A DNA stretch of 64,000 bases from Panaeolus papilionaceus (lineage: Eukaryota > Basidiomycota > Agaricomycetes > Agaricales). Below the pieces are notes generated by a model. It was not told the DNA's origin. It searched no databases and saw only the letters and a program-made list of their open reading frames with translations. Each line of letters begins with the position of its first letter. Within the stretch, counting starts at the first letter, position 1. Of the stretch, positions 11,811 to 22,565 are shown piece after piece. Location: assembly GCA_015501605.1 (NCBI GenBank), contig JADNRZ010000001.1, positions 1,302,001-1,366,000 on the forward strand, written 5' to 3'. The translations under genes and the position numbers were made by a program.

Positions 11811-14800
11811 ATGATGATGCAGGAACAGAATAATACTTCTTCTTTATTACAAGGTGTACCAGGTGATTCAATCACTTTAGGTCAATTAAAAGCAATGGTC
11901 GGTACCATTTCTAAACCAAAGGTATCCAAGCTTTGCAGCAACGAGTCATCATCTAAACTTAGTTTTCTTTCGTTTTAACAGCAATCTCTTTTCGACTTTC
12001 AATACGACGATGAGGATACTGTAATGAACGAGATTGAAGAATTTTATTCTTATATTGAAATGCCTCAAGTAATGGAAAATATGAAATCTTGGGAAGGTTG
12101 TTTTCCCTCAGGCGCGTATACAGAATAAATGATTCATGTCGTCACTTTTCGACACGCTCATACTTTCTACCCACAGACGTGGAATGGACAAAGGCCCCCC
12201 TTTCAGCACGCAGGAAACACGTAGAATTCCTCCTTGAAAGTTTGGAACACCGAGATGCTGAGATTCGTTTCACAAACGCACGTCGTTTATTTTACATTCT
12301 TCAGGGTAATTATTTCTTTTTGACTTGCCAAATTCATCAAAACACGCAGCACCTTTAACTGACTCATTGACAATAACACAGGCACGTTTGCCGAGACTGT
12401 CTGTCCAGAAGACCAACTCCACTGGATATTTGAGAATTGCAAAGTCGTTCGCGCAGCCAATGGTGTCAGCAGTATTATAGAGGCAATCAAGATTGCTGGT
12501 CATAAGCATGACCTTCTATAGTTGGTGGTTCCTCACTTTTACCTCCATAACCCCCCTTACACTATTGTTTTCCTCACCAGTAACTTATCTGATCAGGATG
12601 CCGCCCATCTTCATATTACAATTCAGGAAAAGTCAGATCTAATTGAGGAAGTTCTGACCGAGGTATCAGTCTACCTCGGCATGCTCTATCATTTGATCGA
12701 GGTGTTCAAAGGCCACGATGACTTTGCCGACGAATTGAGTCAGTCTTCTCTCCAAGGATTCATTCCTAATGCAACTACTCTGCGTTGCTCACACTCCATT
12801 CCATTTTCCGTTCATATGCAGTGAGCCTTGACCCGCCCTTACCGGTTTACCTCTTCAATGTCGTGTCTGGCCTCAAGGACAAAAGTGCAAAGGGTTATCC
12901 TATCAAAAAGGTCTGTCTTTATTATGTATTGATGGTGATCAATTCGGTAATATCAATTCCCAGTTACTCCTCGTGCTATGGAAAACTCTTCTAACTTGTT
13001 GGGGCGGCATGCGCGATCATACACGCGTCAAAAAGCTTTCCAGAGAACTTGCAGGGCTCCCGCCTGCTTCGGAAAACTGTACGTTCTCCTCGTTCTCCTC
13101 GAGCCGACACGCGACTAACCCACGCGAAATTCCCAACGTAATTCAGCCGAGAAGATCAAATCCTCCCCTATCGACATCGACGTCTTCCACAACGAGACCT
13201 CCGTCAAGTACCCCACTTACTCCCCATCACCACAACCTCCGCCCTCGTTGGAAGCCACGCCCCTCGCTAAAGCCATTCCAACTTCACTGACTACTCGCCT
13301 CGCGAAAGCCTACTCACCTATCCCCGTCAGACATCATTATCACCACGATGACCACGATTTGAACAATGGTTCAGGACTACCATCACAGTTCAACTCGCAT
13401 TTCGGCGGAAACAACGGAAATGGATCATTCAGACAGCAACAGCCGCCCACACCCGCTCCCTCGCCGCCTCCACCTAGTCCAAAACCCAAGAAGCAACAAT
13501 ACCAGACGGACCAGTCAAGGCCGTTCTTATTCCCTTTCTCAAAGAGTAGTCAACTTGGTCCAGGAATGGACAACAAGCTGGTTCCATTTGCTATTGACGA
13601 GGCGGATCGGTTATATAACAAGCACATGTACGTCAGCTTGGCGCTTGTCCAGATGTGGAGGACACGAGAAGACTGCATGACTGCAGAAAGTGGTCTGGAA
13701 AAGATGCCGGGTATGGAAGATGACTTCAGGTCATCCACCTTCAATTCGGATGTGAGACCTATGCTTTCGGTTCTATAAAACACGCTGACATCTACGAACC
13801 CAACAGGAATCAGAAAACGGAGAACCCTTGCCCGACCTCGCATTGCTGGACCAGAAGATTGAAGAGGCTATCGAAGCAATTAAGAAAGCACAAACTCCCA
13901 ATGAGAAGCGCAAGGCCCAAGAGAGGAAGGAGGACCTCATGCGGTTGAAGAGGGTAGAGCAGATATACGTAGGTCGAATTTTAATCTGCTTTATCACGAA
14001 ATTTACGTATCACTATGTCTCACAGAGTTCTGTTCTCCCTGTTCTATCTGGGTGGGTGCTAGTGCTGCTGAAGTTGCTACTTGCCACTGTTTCTGCAAGC
14101 ACCAATTTGCAACCTCCTCAATCGTCAACTTCGTCCGCGTTCCCCCCTAATAACATGTCGCGTAAGTAACACGTTATACAATGGTTCAGCGGAGGATTTA
14201 CTCGCTTTCCCCTCCAATTACAGCTCAGGATTCCATGCCTAGCATACCTCCCACCCTCGATGAGATTGATGTGACTCGCCACAGGGAGATTACATCTAAA
14301 GCGGTGTCAGCCATTCTTCTCCTGGTGTTAAAATGGTTCAAGGTATCTCGTAAGTATTTCATCTAGTTATTTTGTTTTGCGAACTGAAATCTGATCCACG
14401 AAGATGTGATGAAATTCCATCACCTTGGGCAGCACCTTCTGGACACCAACTGTCTGCTCCTAATTTTGAAGATGTTTGGTCTTCAGGAAGTAACAAACTC
14501 AGTCGTATCCAAAGCGGATTCACCGGAGAATAAGTGAGCAATATGTTCTCGAATTTCAGTCTACGTCTGAGATTCTTCACAACAGCTTCTTCCGTTACTG
14601 TCTCGTCAACCTCTCTCGTAACCCACAGCCACTTCGTCCAGAGGAAGAAGCTCAACGTCCACCTAAGCAAAATATCAAGAAAATCCATCACCTTCCCAAT
14701 GGCGAAATCCGTGAAGAGGAGATCGAACTCGTTACAGAATATTCCTGGCGTAACTTTTTCGCTACAATTAATTTCGCAAAGATCATGCAGAAGCTAAGTA

Positions 14801-16137
14801 AAGGGAGGTCGCACAGGATTTGGATGTTGGTGCAGTACAAGAGCTCTGTGGGTATTTTCGAAACTTCGATCGCTCATTAGAAGAGAAAGACTGACATGAC
14901 ACTGTAGGCTGTGTTGAAGAGAGTCTTGAGGGTGAATCACCCCCTGCTGCAACTGCATGTTTTGAAGTTGATCAAGAGTCAGGTCCCCTTCTGCGGACGC
15001 AAATGGAGACAATGTAAGCATATGTTTTAATATATTGGGAATCCTCGTTGACAATGGGCATTTCAGCGAACATGAAAGTGATCACTTCCATCTACCTGAA
15101 CTGTCGACCTGAGCTGAGAGACGAGTGGCTTGCTGGAACCGAACCTGACGACGCAGGCGATGCACAAGCACAAGAACAAGCACTTCGACATCTCGTCAAG
15201 TTCTGTAAGCACAATATTGCGTTTTGTTTTGTTTTTGTTTTTGTCCAACTAAAATGTGCAAATCAGATAACAACAAACGTTATGGTCCCAACGCTACAGC
15301 TGCGCAGCCTCAGCCTATGCACCGACGTACCGGTAGTATGTCGCAGATGGATGGATTGCATGCCGACCCCGCTCTATCTTCCCTCATCCGCCCTCTTGGT
15401 ACCCCCAACATCGTCGAGTCAGATGTCTTCCCTCCATCCCGTTCACATGCACCAGACCCGTCTATCTTCTTACCTTACATCCCCGAAGATATTGCGTTTG
15501 AGGAGGAGTACGAAGAATATCTGTCAGACCTCGGGTTTTCTGATACGAGTGCAACCGATTTTTCGTCATGGAGTTCCTCGGAATCCACGATGCAAGATTC
15601 CATGTACTCTGGATCAAGCGGGAAATCAGCATGGCACCGTCTTCCTGATTTCGTCACTGAAATGACAGATGGAATAAGTGACAGCGAGAGTGTCGTGAGC
15701 ATCGGGGAGCTTGGAGATGAGAATAGACTGGATTCAACGAGGGATGGTGGAGATATTGTAGAGGACGAGAACGTCAATAACTGGGAGGTTAGTCACCACA
15801 TGTCTTTTTTCTTGGTTTTGGCGTTGACATCTATCGTTTCCTAGCACATGAGTCCCAAGACGATGGCAGCACTACCCAAATCACCCGCCGGAAGACGAGG
15901 GAGCTCAGGTAACGGGTTAAGACCCGTCCGGCCATTTGCCTTGGACGATGATGGCTCGGCAGTAGAAGACGAAGATCTCGAGGCCCCGCCTCATCTTGGA
16001 CGCGAACCACCATCGGGAGAGTTTCCGGCCGGCGCCAGTGTGGACGAGGTGGAGTATGCTTATGGGTGAGTTTTGTGGTGTCTTATTTTATGTTGTTTTT
16101 TGTGCAGAGTGCTAATGGATGGCATTGTAGTGTTTAA
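11811..16137 (+). CDS. STRIPAK subunit Far11/STRIP homologue
   Basis: Far11/STRIP1-2 proteins are scaffold subunits of the STRIPAK phosphatase-kinase complex, which in fungi controls hyphal fusion and fruiting-body development. The first exon encodes MMMQEQNNTSS. The N1221-like domain follows with SLFDFQYDDEDTVMNEIEEF, KAPLSARRKHVEFLLESLEH, FVLEFLLE-type helical repeats and SLDPPLPVYLFNVVSGLKDK. After a Ser/Pro-rich linker rich in His-Asp repeats (13330-13500), the C-terminal DUF3402-type region is recognisable by GPGMDNKLVPFAIDEADRLY, NFFRYCLVNLSRNPQPLRPE, LVTEYSWRNFFATINFAKIM and VLRVNHPLLQLHVLKLIKSQ. At least twelve short introns interrupt it. The last intron (16066-16130) leaves only G-V before TAA at 16135-16137. 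Both diagnostic domains are present, so the assignment is strong. Confidence 0.92.
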
Positions 16138-16750
16138 TCTGTGAATTTGGGGTAACCATTTGTGTTGTTTTATATGGAACTTTTTTTTTTCAATTATTTT
16201 CTGTGGTTAATATAATAATTGGGAAACGAGAAAGTAGTGTATTGGTTTCGAATAAGAAAGGTCGATTTACCCATTGTCTATCAACCTGAGTCCCTGATGC
16301 AACACATGACAATGATATGAATACAAGAACTGCTTTCTAAGTTCTAACCGGAGATCTAGAATAAATGTTACAAAATAGGAGTGTTTTTGTTGTTTGTGTG
16401 TATATGGTGTGGTGTAGAATTTGGATTGTTGTCGGCGTATGTTGAACCTAGTGGCTACAGACACACTGTTACGATGTTGTTCTCCTCCTCCCCCCTTTCC
16501 ACTAAACATCTCTTTCCTTTCAACTCTTTTAAACAAAATTAAACTTGATTTTTATAAAATATAATTCATAAGGCTGTCCTTTCAAGGAGGTCCGTGCGCA
16601 GAGTAGTTAATTCCCACGTCTGTGACATAAGCTTGTTGAAGTCGTGGCTTGTTTGCTTGCCTCCTCCCACCATCTTCCCCCCGCCAAACTTGCAACAAAC
16701 AGCTACAACCGACCATCCACAGTCCTCCCGCATCCGTTCAAAACAAACTC
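16138..16750. other. Intergenic: STRIPAK 3' flank and forkhead promoter
   Basis: About 610 bp with no gene. The first half is T-rich. The 100 bp before the forkhead ATG are C-rich and purine-poor, typical of a fungal leader. Confidence 0.55.
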
Positions 16751-18217
16751 ATGGCTCAACAACAGCCTCAGGGTATGCAACAAATGATGCAAGACCCTAC
16801 TCAACAAGACATGTCCGGTAATTACTATCCACAAGAGAGCGACCTCACTGGTGGTCTACCCATTAATCTCGACTCTTTGAGAGATGGACCACCCGGAAGC
16901 AAACCTTTCTATCCCTATTCTACTTTAATTCGGTGGGTATCAATTCGGGCTAGTTCAATCTCGCCCTTGATCGTATTCTTCTTCATTGCTCGTGCATTCT
17001 GACTCGAAAACCCAGTTACGCAATAAAGGGTTCCCCTAACCAGAAATTATTGCTTGAAGATATTTACTATGCTATCGAGTCAAGAGTATGTATCACCTGT
17101 CTGAGCCCAACATGCTGTCTGTATATTGATGTCCGGAATGTTTTACCCAGTTCCCTTATTTCAGAACAGCACCTAATGGTTGGAAAGTGAGTTTAAGCAA
17201 CCTTGGTTATTTCTTCGTAGAATACTATAAAACGGGACTTTTTCCAACCCTGGTCATCATTAACATATGCATTGATTTGACGTCAACAATAACGACGCGT
17301 CTCGCGTACCGCGATGTTTTTATTTGACTGGTCCTATTTGTTGTGGGAAGTTTACTACCCACCGCGTTTTCAAAACACCCTCCACACTTCCTTTTTCTTT
17401 GCATTCATTTTGATCTATTTTATTTCGCGGCTTCCGGTGTTGACATGTCTTCCCCCCTTTTTTTTAACCTTTTTAGAACTCTGTCCGCCACAATCTATCT
17501 CTCAACCCATGTTTTGAGAAAGTTCCTCGACCTCTCACCGACCGCGGCAAGGGATCTTACTGGACTGTCAACGAGAACGTTGACCCACGGACGGGTGTTC
17601 ATCGTATTCGCAAGAAGAAAACCAAGAACCAAAAGGCCACCACATCGGAAGAGCCTGATGCCGATTATCACCCCCCACCAGAGCAGGCTTATGAGGAAGC
17701 TCAGTTTGTAGCCCAGCCTGCCATTGATGATGCAGGATCTAGCCGTCAAGCACAACAACAGCCGCAAGCTGTTGCATACCCACCATATCCGTAAGTGTAT
17801 ATGTTCATTCACAATTAACCTCTGCCTCATGGATCTTTTTATTTACCCCATAGATACAGCCCCATGACGTTCGATCCTAATTTCCCCATGCTCCCTGGCA
17901 TGCCCTATGCTCCTATTCCTGGTCGCATGATGCCCATCCCACCGGATGAGAACTTTGAGCTAGACGAGCATGGCCAAGTCAACTGGCGGCTTGCATGGTT
18001 AAAGGAGCTTGGACATCTGCAACAGATTACACAGGAGCAGGAGAAGGCTGGTGTTGACCCCGAGTGGTACAGAATGATGCTGTTCCGTGTTAGAAGTGCC
18101 CTAATGCCCCCACCTCCAATGAACCCGGAGATGATGCACGCCATGGCATCACACATGCAACCACCGGGCACGGCAGGGGACATTCAACAGACACAGCAAC
18201 AACCACCTCAGCAATGA
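16751..18217 (+). CDS. Forkhead transcription factor
   Basis: A DNA-binding regulator of 321 residues. Exons: 16751-16932, 17016-17085, 17151-17186, 17477-17790, 17854-18217; the lengths sum to whole codons. The forkhead domain spans roughly residues 50-135: [20 protein letters not shown], then [18 protein letters not shown], and the recognition helix [16 protein letters not shown] followed by [10 protein letters not shown]. The N-terminus is Gln-rich. The C-terminal half has a Pro/Met-rich stretch and a short helix-forming [20 protein letters not shown]. No FHA domain is seen, unlike the second forkhead gene at 36.3-38.7 kb. Intron 3 (17187-17476, 290 nt) is far longer than its neighbours and splits the domain directly before the recognition helix. 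Target genes cannot be inferred. Confidence 0.93.
17226..17300 (+). promoter_or_regulatory. Cluster of regulatory-looking motifs inside forkhead intron 3
   Basis: The 290-nt intron holds TATAAAA (17226-17232), a perfect CRE palindrome TGACGTCA (17278-17285, the ATF/CREB site) and ACGCGT (17295-17300, the MluI cell-cycle box). Whether these act as an internal promoter or enhancer is inference. Confidence 0.3.
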
Positions 18218-18661
18218 CAGCAAGACTACGATTTGGACGATGATAGATATGTCTGATTTTTACGCACCCCCTCTATAGTCTTTTACCTTTGAGCTTCTTC
18301 CCTCCATGTAATTTTTGTTATTATTTTTTACTCAGGATTTCGTATCCTTGTATGGCCAACCTTTGTATCACAATTTCGTCAGTTCTAAGTAGTTTAGCTA
18401 GCTAGTTTGCCCAGGACGTTATTAAGTGTTATCCATCGATATTGCACATTATAATACTCTTTTTTTTTTTGAAAAGTTGTTGCGGCCGAAGAATTATGAG
18501 GACCGATTATTGAGATGAGTCAGCTGCTGAGATGAGCATAATTTATCATGCGAAGAGCTGATCAAGAATTTTGGATTCACCTCTTTGTCCCAATTTATAT
18601 CTATTCTCACCACCACCACTCCTTTTTCTTATATCTTCCATCTTGAACTCCTTGTTTCACA
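18218..18661. other. Intergenic: forkhead 3' flank and DRE2 promoter
   Basis: About 440 bp, no gene seen. It has a T10 run near 18461 and a C/T-rich leader before the DRE2 ATG. Confidence 0.55.
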
Positions 18662-19746
18662 ATGTCTCCAACGGCCGTTTATACTGCTCCAGATAACCGT
18701 CAGGATAATTCAAATATGCTGTCAATTACCCCCAAAGGACCTGCCCTGGTCATTGGATCGCTTACAACTGCGGGAGACGGTAAATACCAATCCGTGATTT
18801 CAGAACTAGAGGCTGGAAGACAGGTAGATAAACAGCTGCTGGATCGCATTGTCGATCAAGGTGCGTCGTCGTTTCTGTTTCTCAAACCTTCGCTCTTGTA
18901 TTCTAATGAGCCCCTAGCTACGTTCTTGGAATCATCGAAATACTCGTCCATCCATGTTACACTTGCACCTTCGGATTATGAATCTATACGTCCGAAACTA
19001 TCTTCCCTCCTTTCCCAGCTCCTCCTTGGACTATCTCCGCTGGGTACACTGCACCTGCTCAATCTCACGGCAGCCATCCAGACATTGCCATCCGAACTCA
19101 CGCTCGCAGGATTTCTCATCCTTTCCACCATCGCAGAAACCGGCACCATCGTCGCGCAAAAGCCCTCTCAAGCAGCCAGCACCTCGATGTCTCTCAAAAG
19201 CGCCGCGCCTTCTATGAAGCTGAACAGAAAGAAAACGGATTCTGAGAAGAAGCAGAAGCTGTGGGCTATCACATCGACAGCACCCTCGACGCCGTTAATT
19301 GACACAGAGGAGCTGTTGACGGCGGAGGACAGGAAGAGACCGGTGCCTACGTGCGAACCCGTCACTGAGGCTGCGCCAAGGAGGAAGAAGGCATGCAAGG
19401 GCTGCACATGCGGTCTGGCAGATCTGGAGGAGGAGGAGCGCAAGAATAGCAAGGTGGTGGTGATTGACGGGGACCAGAATGGCGCTGCTGTGGAGATGAC
19501 TCAGGAGGAGCGCGATAGACTTATTGCGGCTGCTAAAGCTGCACCCAAGGCTACGAGCAGCTGTGGAAGCTGCTTCTTGGGTGATGCGTTTAGGTGTGCG
19601 AGTTGCCCCTACCTTGGTATGTACTTTCTCGATATGTTTTCTCAAGGGTACTTGCTAATACCCGCCCTTTGTTACTTCTCTCAGGATTGCCTGCATTCAA
19701 GCCAGGCGAGAAGGTTGAGATTGATTTCGGCATGGATGACATCTAA
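18662..19746 (+). CDS. DRE2: Fe-S cluster assembly protein Dre2 / anamorsin
   Basis: Dre2 accepts electrons from Tah18 and supports cytosolic iron-sulfur cluster assembly. Two exons (18662-19616 and 19685-19746) give 338 residues. The N-terminal part is the degenerate methyltransferase-like domain ([36 protein letters not shown]). A linker rich in K/S leads to the two C-terminal Cys motifs: the [2Fe-2S] motif with CEPV followed by CKGCTCG, and the twin CX2C motif [15 protein letters not shown]. The protein ends with the family's [17 protein letters not shown] tail, encoded mostly by exon 2. All eight metal-binding cysteines are present, so the protein is expected to be functional. Confidence 0.96.
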
Positions 19747-20178
19747 AGTACCTCATAGATTGAGGAACTGCACCATTCTCCGGCTTTCGGGGCTCGCACA
19801 TCTATGAACACGTACCGTGGACTGAAATAAGTCGCCAGCTCCCAACTGTGAGACCACTGCTCCTGCTTTAGTTATTTAGACTGTTCGTTTTCTGTTTCTT
19901 TTTTGTATCTAACAAGTTAATTACATTTGATATCCTTTGTACACACTCCTATCTATGTGCCTCGGCAATTTTTTAAAATAAACTAAAGTAACAAGTCACT
20001 GTTTCATTTTCACATAGTTATCTGATAAGAAAGAAATCCAATGAGCGGGATCACCGTAGTTTCCCCATTTAGAAGAAAGGGCGGGAATAACCTAATTTGG
20101 CCTGCTATCGATGATGTAATCCTGTGTTAAAGTATTTTCTGCTCTCTGACAACTGAGCTCGTCTCATTAAAATAAATC
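19747..20178. other. Intergenic: DRE2 3' flank and BCD1 promoter
   Basis: About 430 bp without a gene; AT-rich, with nothing else recognised. Confidence 0.5.
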
Positions 20179-21617
20179 ATGAATACCCTTCCTCCAAAAC
20201 CATCTACATCAACCATACCCACAACACTTCCCAAAAAACCACAAACAGCCGCAGAACCATCCACATCATCATCATCGTCAGCACCCTTTCAATCCTCCTC
20301 CACTCAGCCAGTCTGCAAAATCTGCTCCAACCCATCTAAATACACCTGTCCAGGATGCTCAACCCGCACATGCTCACTCCCATGCTCAAAGGTGCATAAA
20401 TCACAGACAGGGTGCTCAGGCGAGCGCAACAAGGCCGCATACGTGCCGATGAACCAGTATAGCTGGGGCACGATGATGAATGACTATACGTTTTTGGAGG
20501 GCGTGTCGAGACAGGTGGGCGAGTGGGGTAACGAGATTATGCGTGGGGGGTATGCGGCGGGTGGTGCTGCGGGTGCGGATAGGGGGAGAGGAGGCGCAGG
20601 GAGAGGTAGAGGAAGGGGGAGAGGTGGTCAGGGTGCTAGCGGTCCTCCGAGGACAAAGAGAGATATTTTAAAAATGCAGTTGGACGCGCAGGATATTGAT
20701 GTGGATTTATTACCTGTCGGTATGGAACGACGCAAGGTTAATCAGTCAATATGGGATTTCAAGTGCGTTTTTCATTTTATTGCTATTATACAGTGGTCTG
20801 ATCATAGCTCTTTACAAGAAATCAAACAGCAATGCTGACCCTCGAATTCAAATTCCAAAAACCCCGAGATCCACTAGCACCATCATCGACACCACTAGAT
20901 CCTCCTTATGTGGTGCTAACCCACCGAAACGACATCAAAACACCCCTCATCACACTCCTCAGAGCAAATATAGAGCAACGGTCGAATTCCAAGAAAGATG
21001 CCGCGTCGCTAGAATGGGTTAAACGTCTCATATTCCCCGAGGTGGAAGATGCAGAGTCATTCACGAACCCCACATGTGTCATGGCTGCACGAATCAACCC
21101 ACTCGATCCCAGGTGGCGCAATGCAACTAATAAAAAGGCCTACTACGGCTTGGATGCGTCCCAACCTTTGGGTACAGTGCTGCGCCACACTCATTTCGTC
21201 GAGTACCCTACGATAGAGGTATGGTCCGAGTTCCAGGGCACGATCGTGGATGCACAGCAGGGTACAGTGACTCGGGAAGAGGAACCACAGCCAAAGAGAC
21301 GGAAATTGAATCCCAAGGCGGCAAAGCAGAAAATTGAGGGACTTTTGGGTGGTTATGGAAGTGACGACGAGGATGACGAAGACGAGGAAAAGCAGAATGC
21401 ATTGTCAACGTTGGACAACTATGCAGAGAGCGACGAGGATGTTGAAAGGGATGAGAAGCAAGTAGAGTTGGGGGGATCGGATGACGAGGGATTGGAGCAA
21501 GAGGTGGATGCTGCTATTTTGCTAGAGCTCATGAAGCATGTGCAAAGTCGCGAGTCTTGGTTAGACAAGGACGAAGAGCTAGTAGATTGGGATGACGACG
21601 ATGGACCAGAAGAATAA
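20179..21617 (+). CDS. BCD1: Box C/D snoRNA assembly factor (HIT zinc finger, BCD1 type)
   Basis: BCD1/ZNHIT6 stabilises box C/D snoRNAs during snoRNP assembly in the nucleus. Two exons, 20179-20762 and 20819-21617, encode 460 residues. After a Ser/Thr/Pro-rich start comes a zf-HIT finger: CKICSNPSKYTCPGCSTRTC, then CSKVHKSQTGC. Next are an Arg/Gly-rich patch (about residues 130-155), the family motif TKRDILKMQLDAQDIDVDLL, and GMERRKVNQSIWDFKNQTAM across the splice junction. The second half contains the conserved FKFQKPRDP and INPLDPRWRNATNKKAYYGL blocks, and an acidic tail. The acceptor at 20818 is the one that restores NQTAMLTLEF. The gene ends 27 bp from the stop of the convergent MED18 gene. 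Confidence 0.93.
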
Positions 21618-21644
21618 ACAGGCTAGTTTTTTCTTTCTGTCAAA

Positions 21645-22448
21645 CTAAACATCTTGACGTCTCAAGTCGAGAAGACCCTTCATGAGTAGTTGAATCTCAA
21701 GAATGGCGTCGATAGCCTGGCTAATTGGGTTCTCTTTGGTGTTCCGAATGGGCTCGGTTGTCTTTACTTCGACTTCCCATAGGGTGTCAGCATGTGCGGG
21801 GATCGGCTGCTGAGTTCTAGGGTCAACCTTGAGGTGGGTGTGGTATGGTGGTGTGAATAATAGTAGTGGGGAAGAAGCAATGGATGCTAGCTAACCTGTT
21901 CTTGCTGGAACATGAGAATAGTGAGCACGCCGCGCCGGAAGGCATAACCTCGCTTGTAAATTTGAGACCGTCTGCTATAAACGCGAAATATAAAATGAAA
22001 GGTTGGATTAATTTCGGGGTGGGCATTCAATTTACGGGGCGAGTTGGCGGTAACTCACACATAACCCAAAGCAACCGCGAAACTCAAGGCGTCACCGATC
22101 ACTTGACACGTTGCCCAAGGACGAACGGTAGCTTCTGGGTACACGCGTACAGACTCCGGCTTGAGATAAGAGAATAGCTCCCTGTTAAAGCAGTCAGAAA
22201 AGAAGATAAAATATGATAGATACAGACCATGGGGCGTTAGATTCCGTTAGCTCCCGTTTTGCGCGTAGTAATATAGGTTCTGCACCAGAATCACGCTGAA
22301 GTTGAGCATCTTCAGGTTCAAAGACTATCTCTCTTGTATGGAAGGGGTGAGATGATTCACTGTGCAAAGTTATACGATTAAGAATGGGTTTAAGATCTTG
22401 TAAAAAGAATTCCCCAAAGAGAGCTACTTCATAAAAATGGGAAGTCAT
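21645..22448 (-). CDS. MED18: Mediator complex subunit 18
   Basis: Med18 is part of the Mediator head module that bridges activators and RNA polymerase II. Four exons on the minus strand encode about 190 residues. The N-terminus reads MTSHFYEVALFGEFFLQDLK; the middle has WELFSYLKPESVRVYPEATV and CQVIGDALSFAVALGYV; the next exon gives YKRGYAFRRGVLTILMFQQE; the last exon contains PIPAHADTLWEVEVKT and ends LLDLRRQDV. This follows the Med18 beta-barrel pattern (swapped sheets with a conserved KGYxFRxG strand). The small size is normal for the subunit. It is divergent from the CUE-like gene with only 117 bp between start codons. Confidence 0.93.
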
Positions 22449-22480
22449 GATGATGGTTTGGTGATAAGATTCAATTCAAG

Positions 22481-22494
22481 TAAATAAATAAATA
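22481..22494. repeat. TAAA microsatellite in a divergent promoter
   Basis: About three and a half TAAA units in the 117-bp interval between MED18 and the CUE-like gene. A poly(dA:dT)-like element could help keep the shared promoter open (inference). Confidence 0.5.
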
Positions 22495-22565
22495 ATTAGT
22501 TACTGTGTTTAGAATTGACTTGACAACGATGATGGACTAAGAACTCAACCTTGTTCTGTCTCTCA

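Noticed and set aside
13248..13778. Plus-strand frame in the Pro/His-rich region considered as a separate gene
   Set aside because: It is an internal exon of the Far11/STRIP gene: it joins in frame to both the N1221-like and DUF3402-type parts.
17312..17711. Open frame inside and after the long forkhead intron
   Set aside because: It is in a different frame from the forkhead domain and yields no conserved sequence; the forkhead frame explains the downstream exon.
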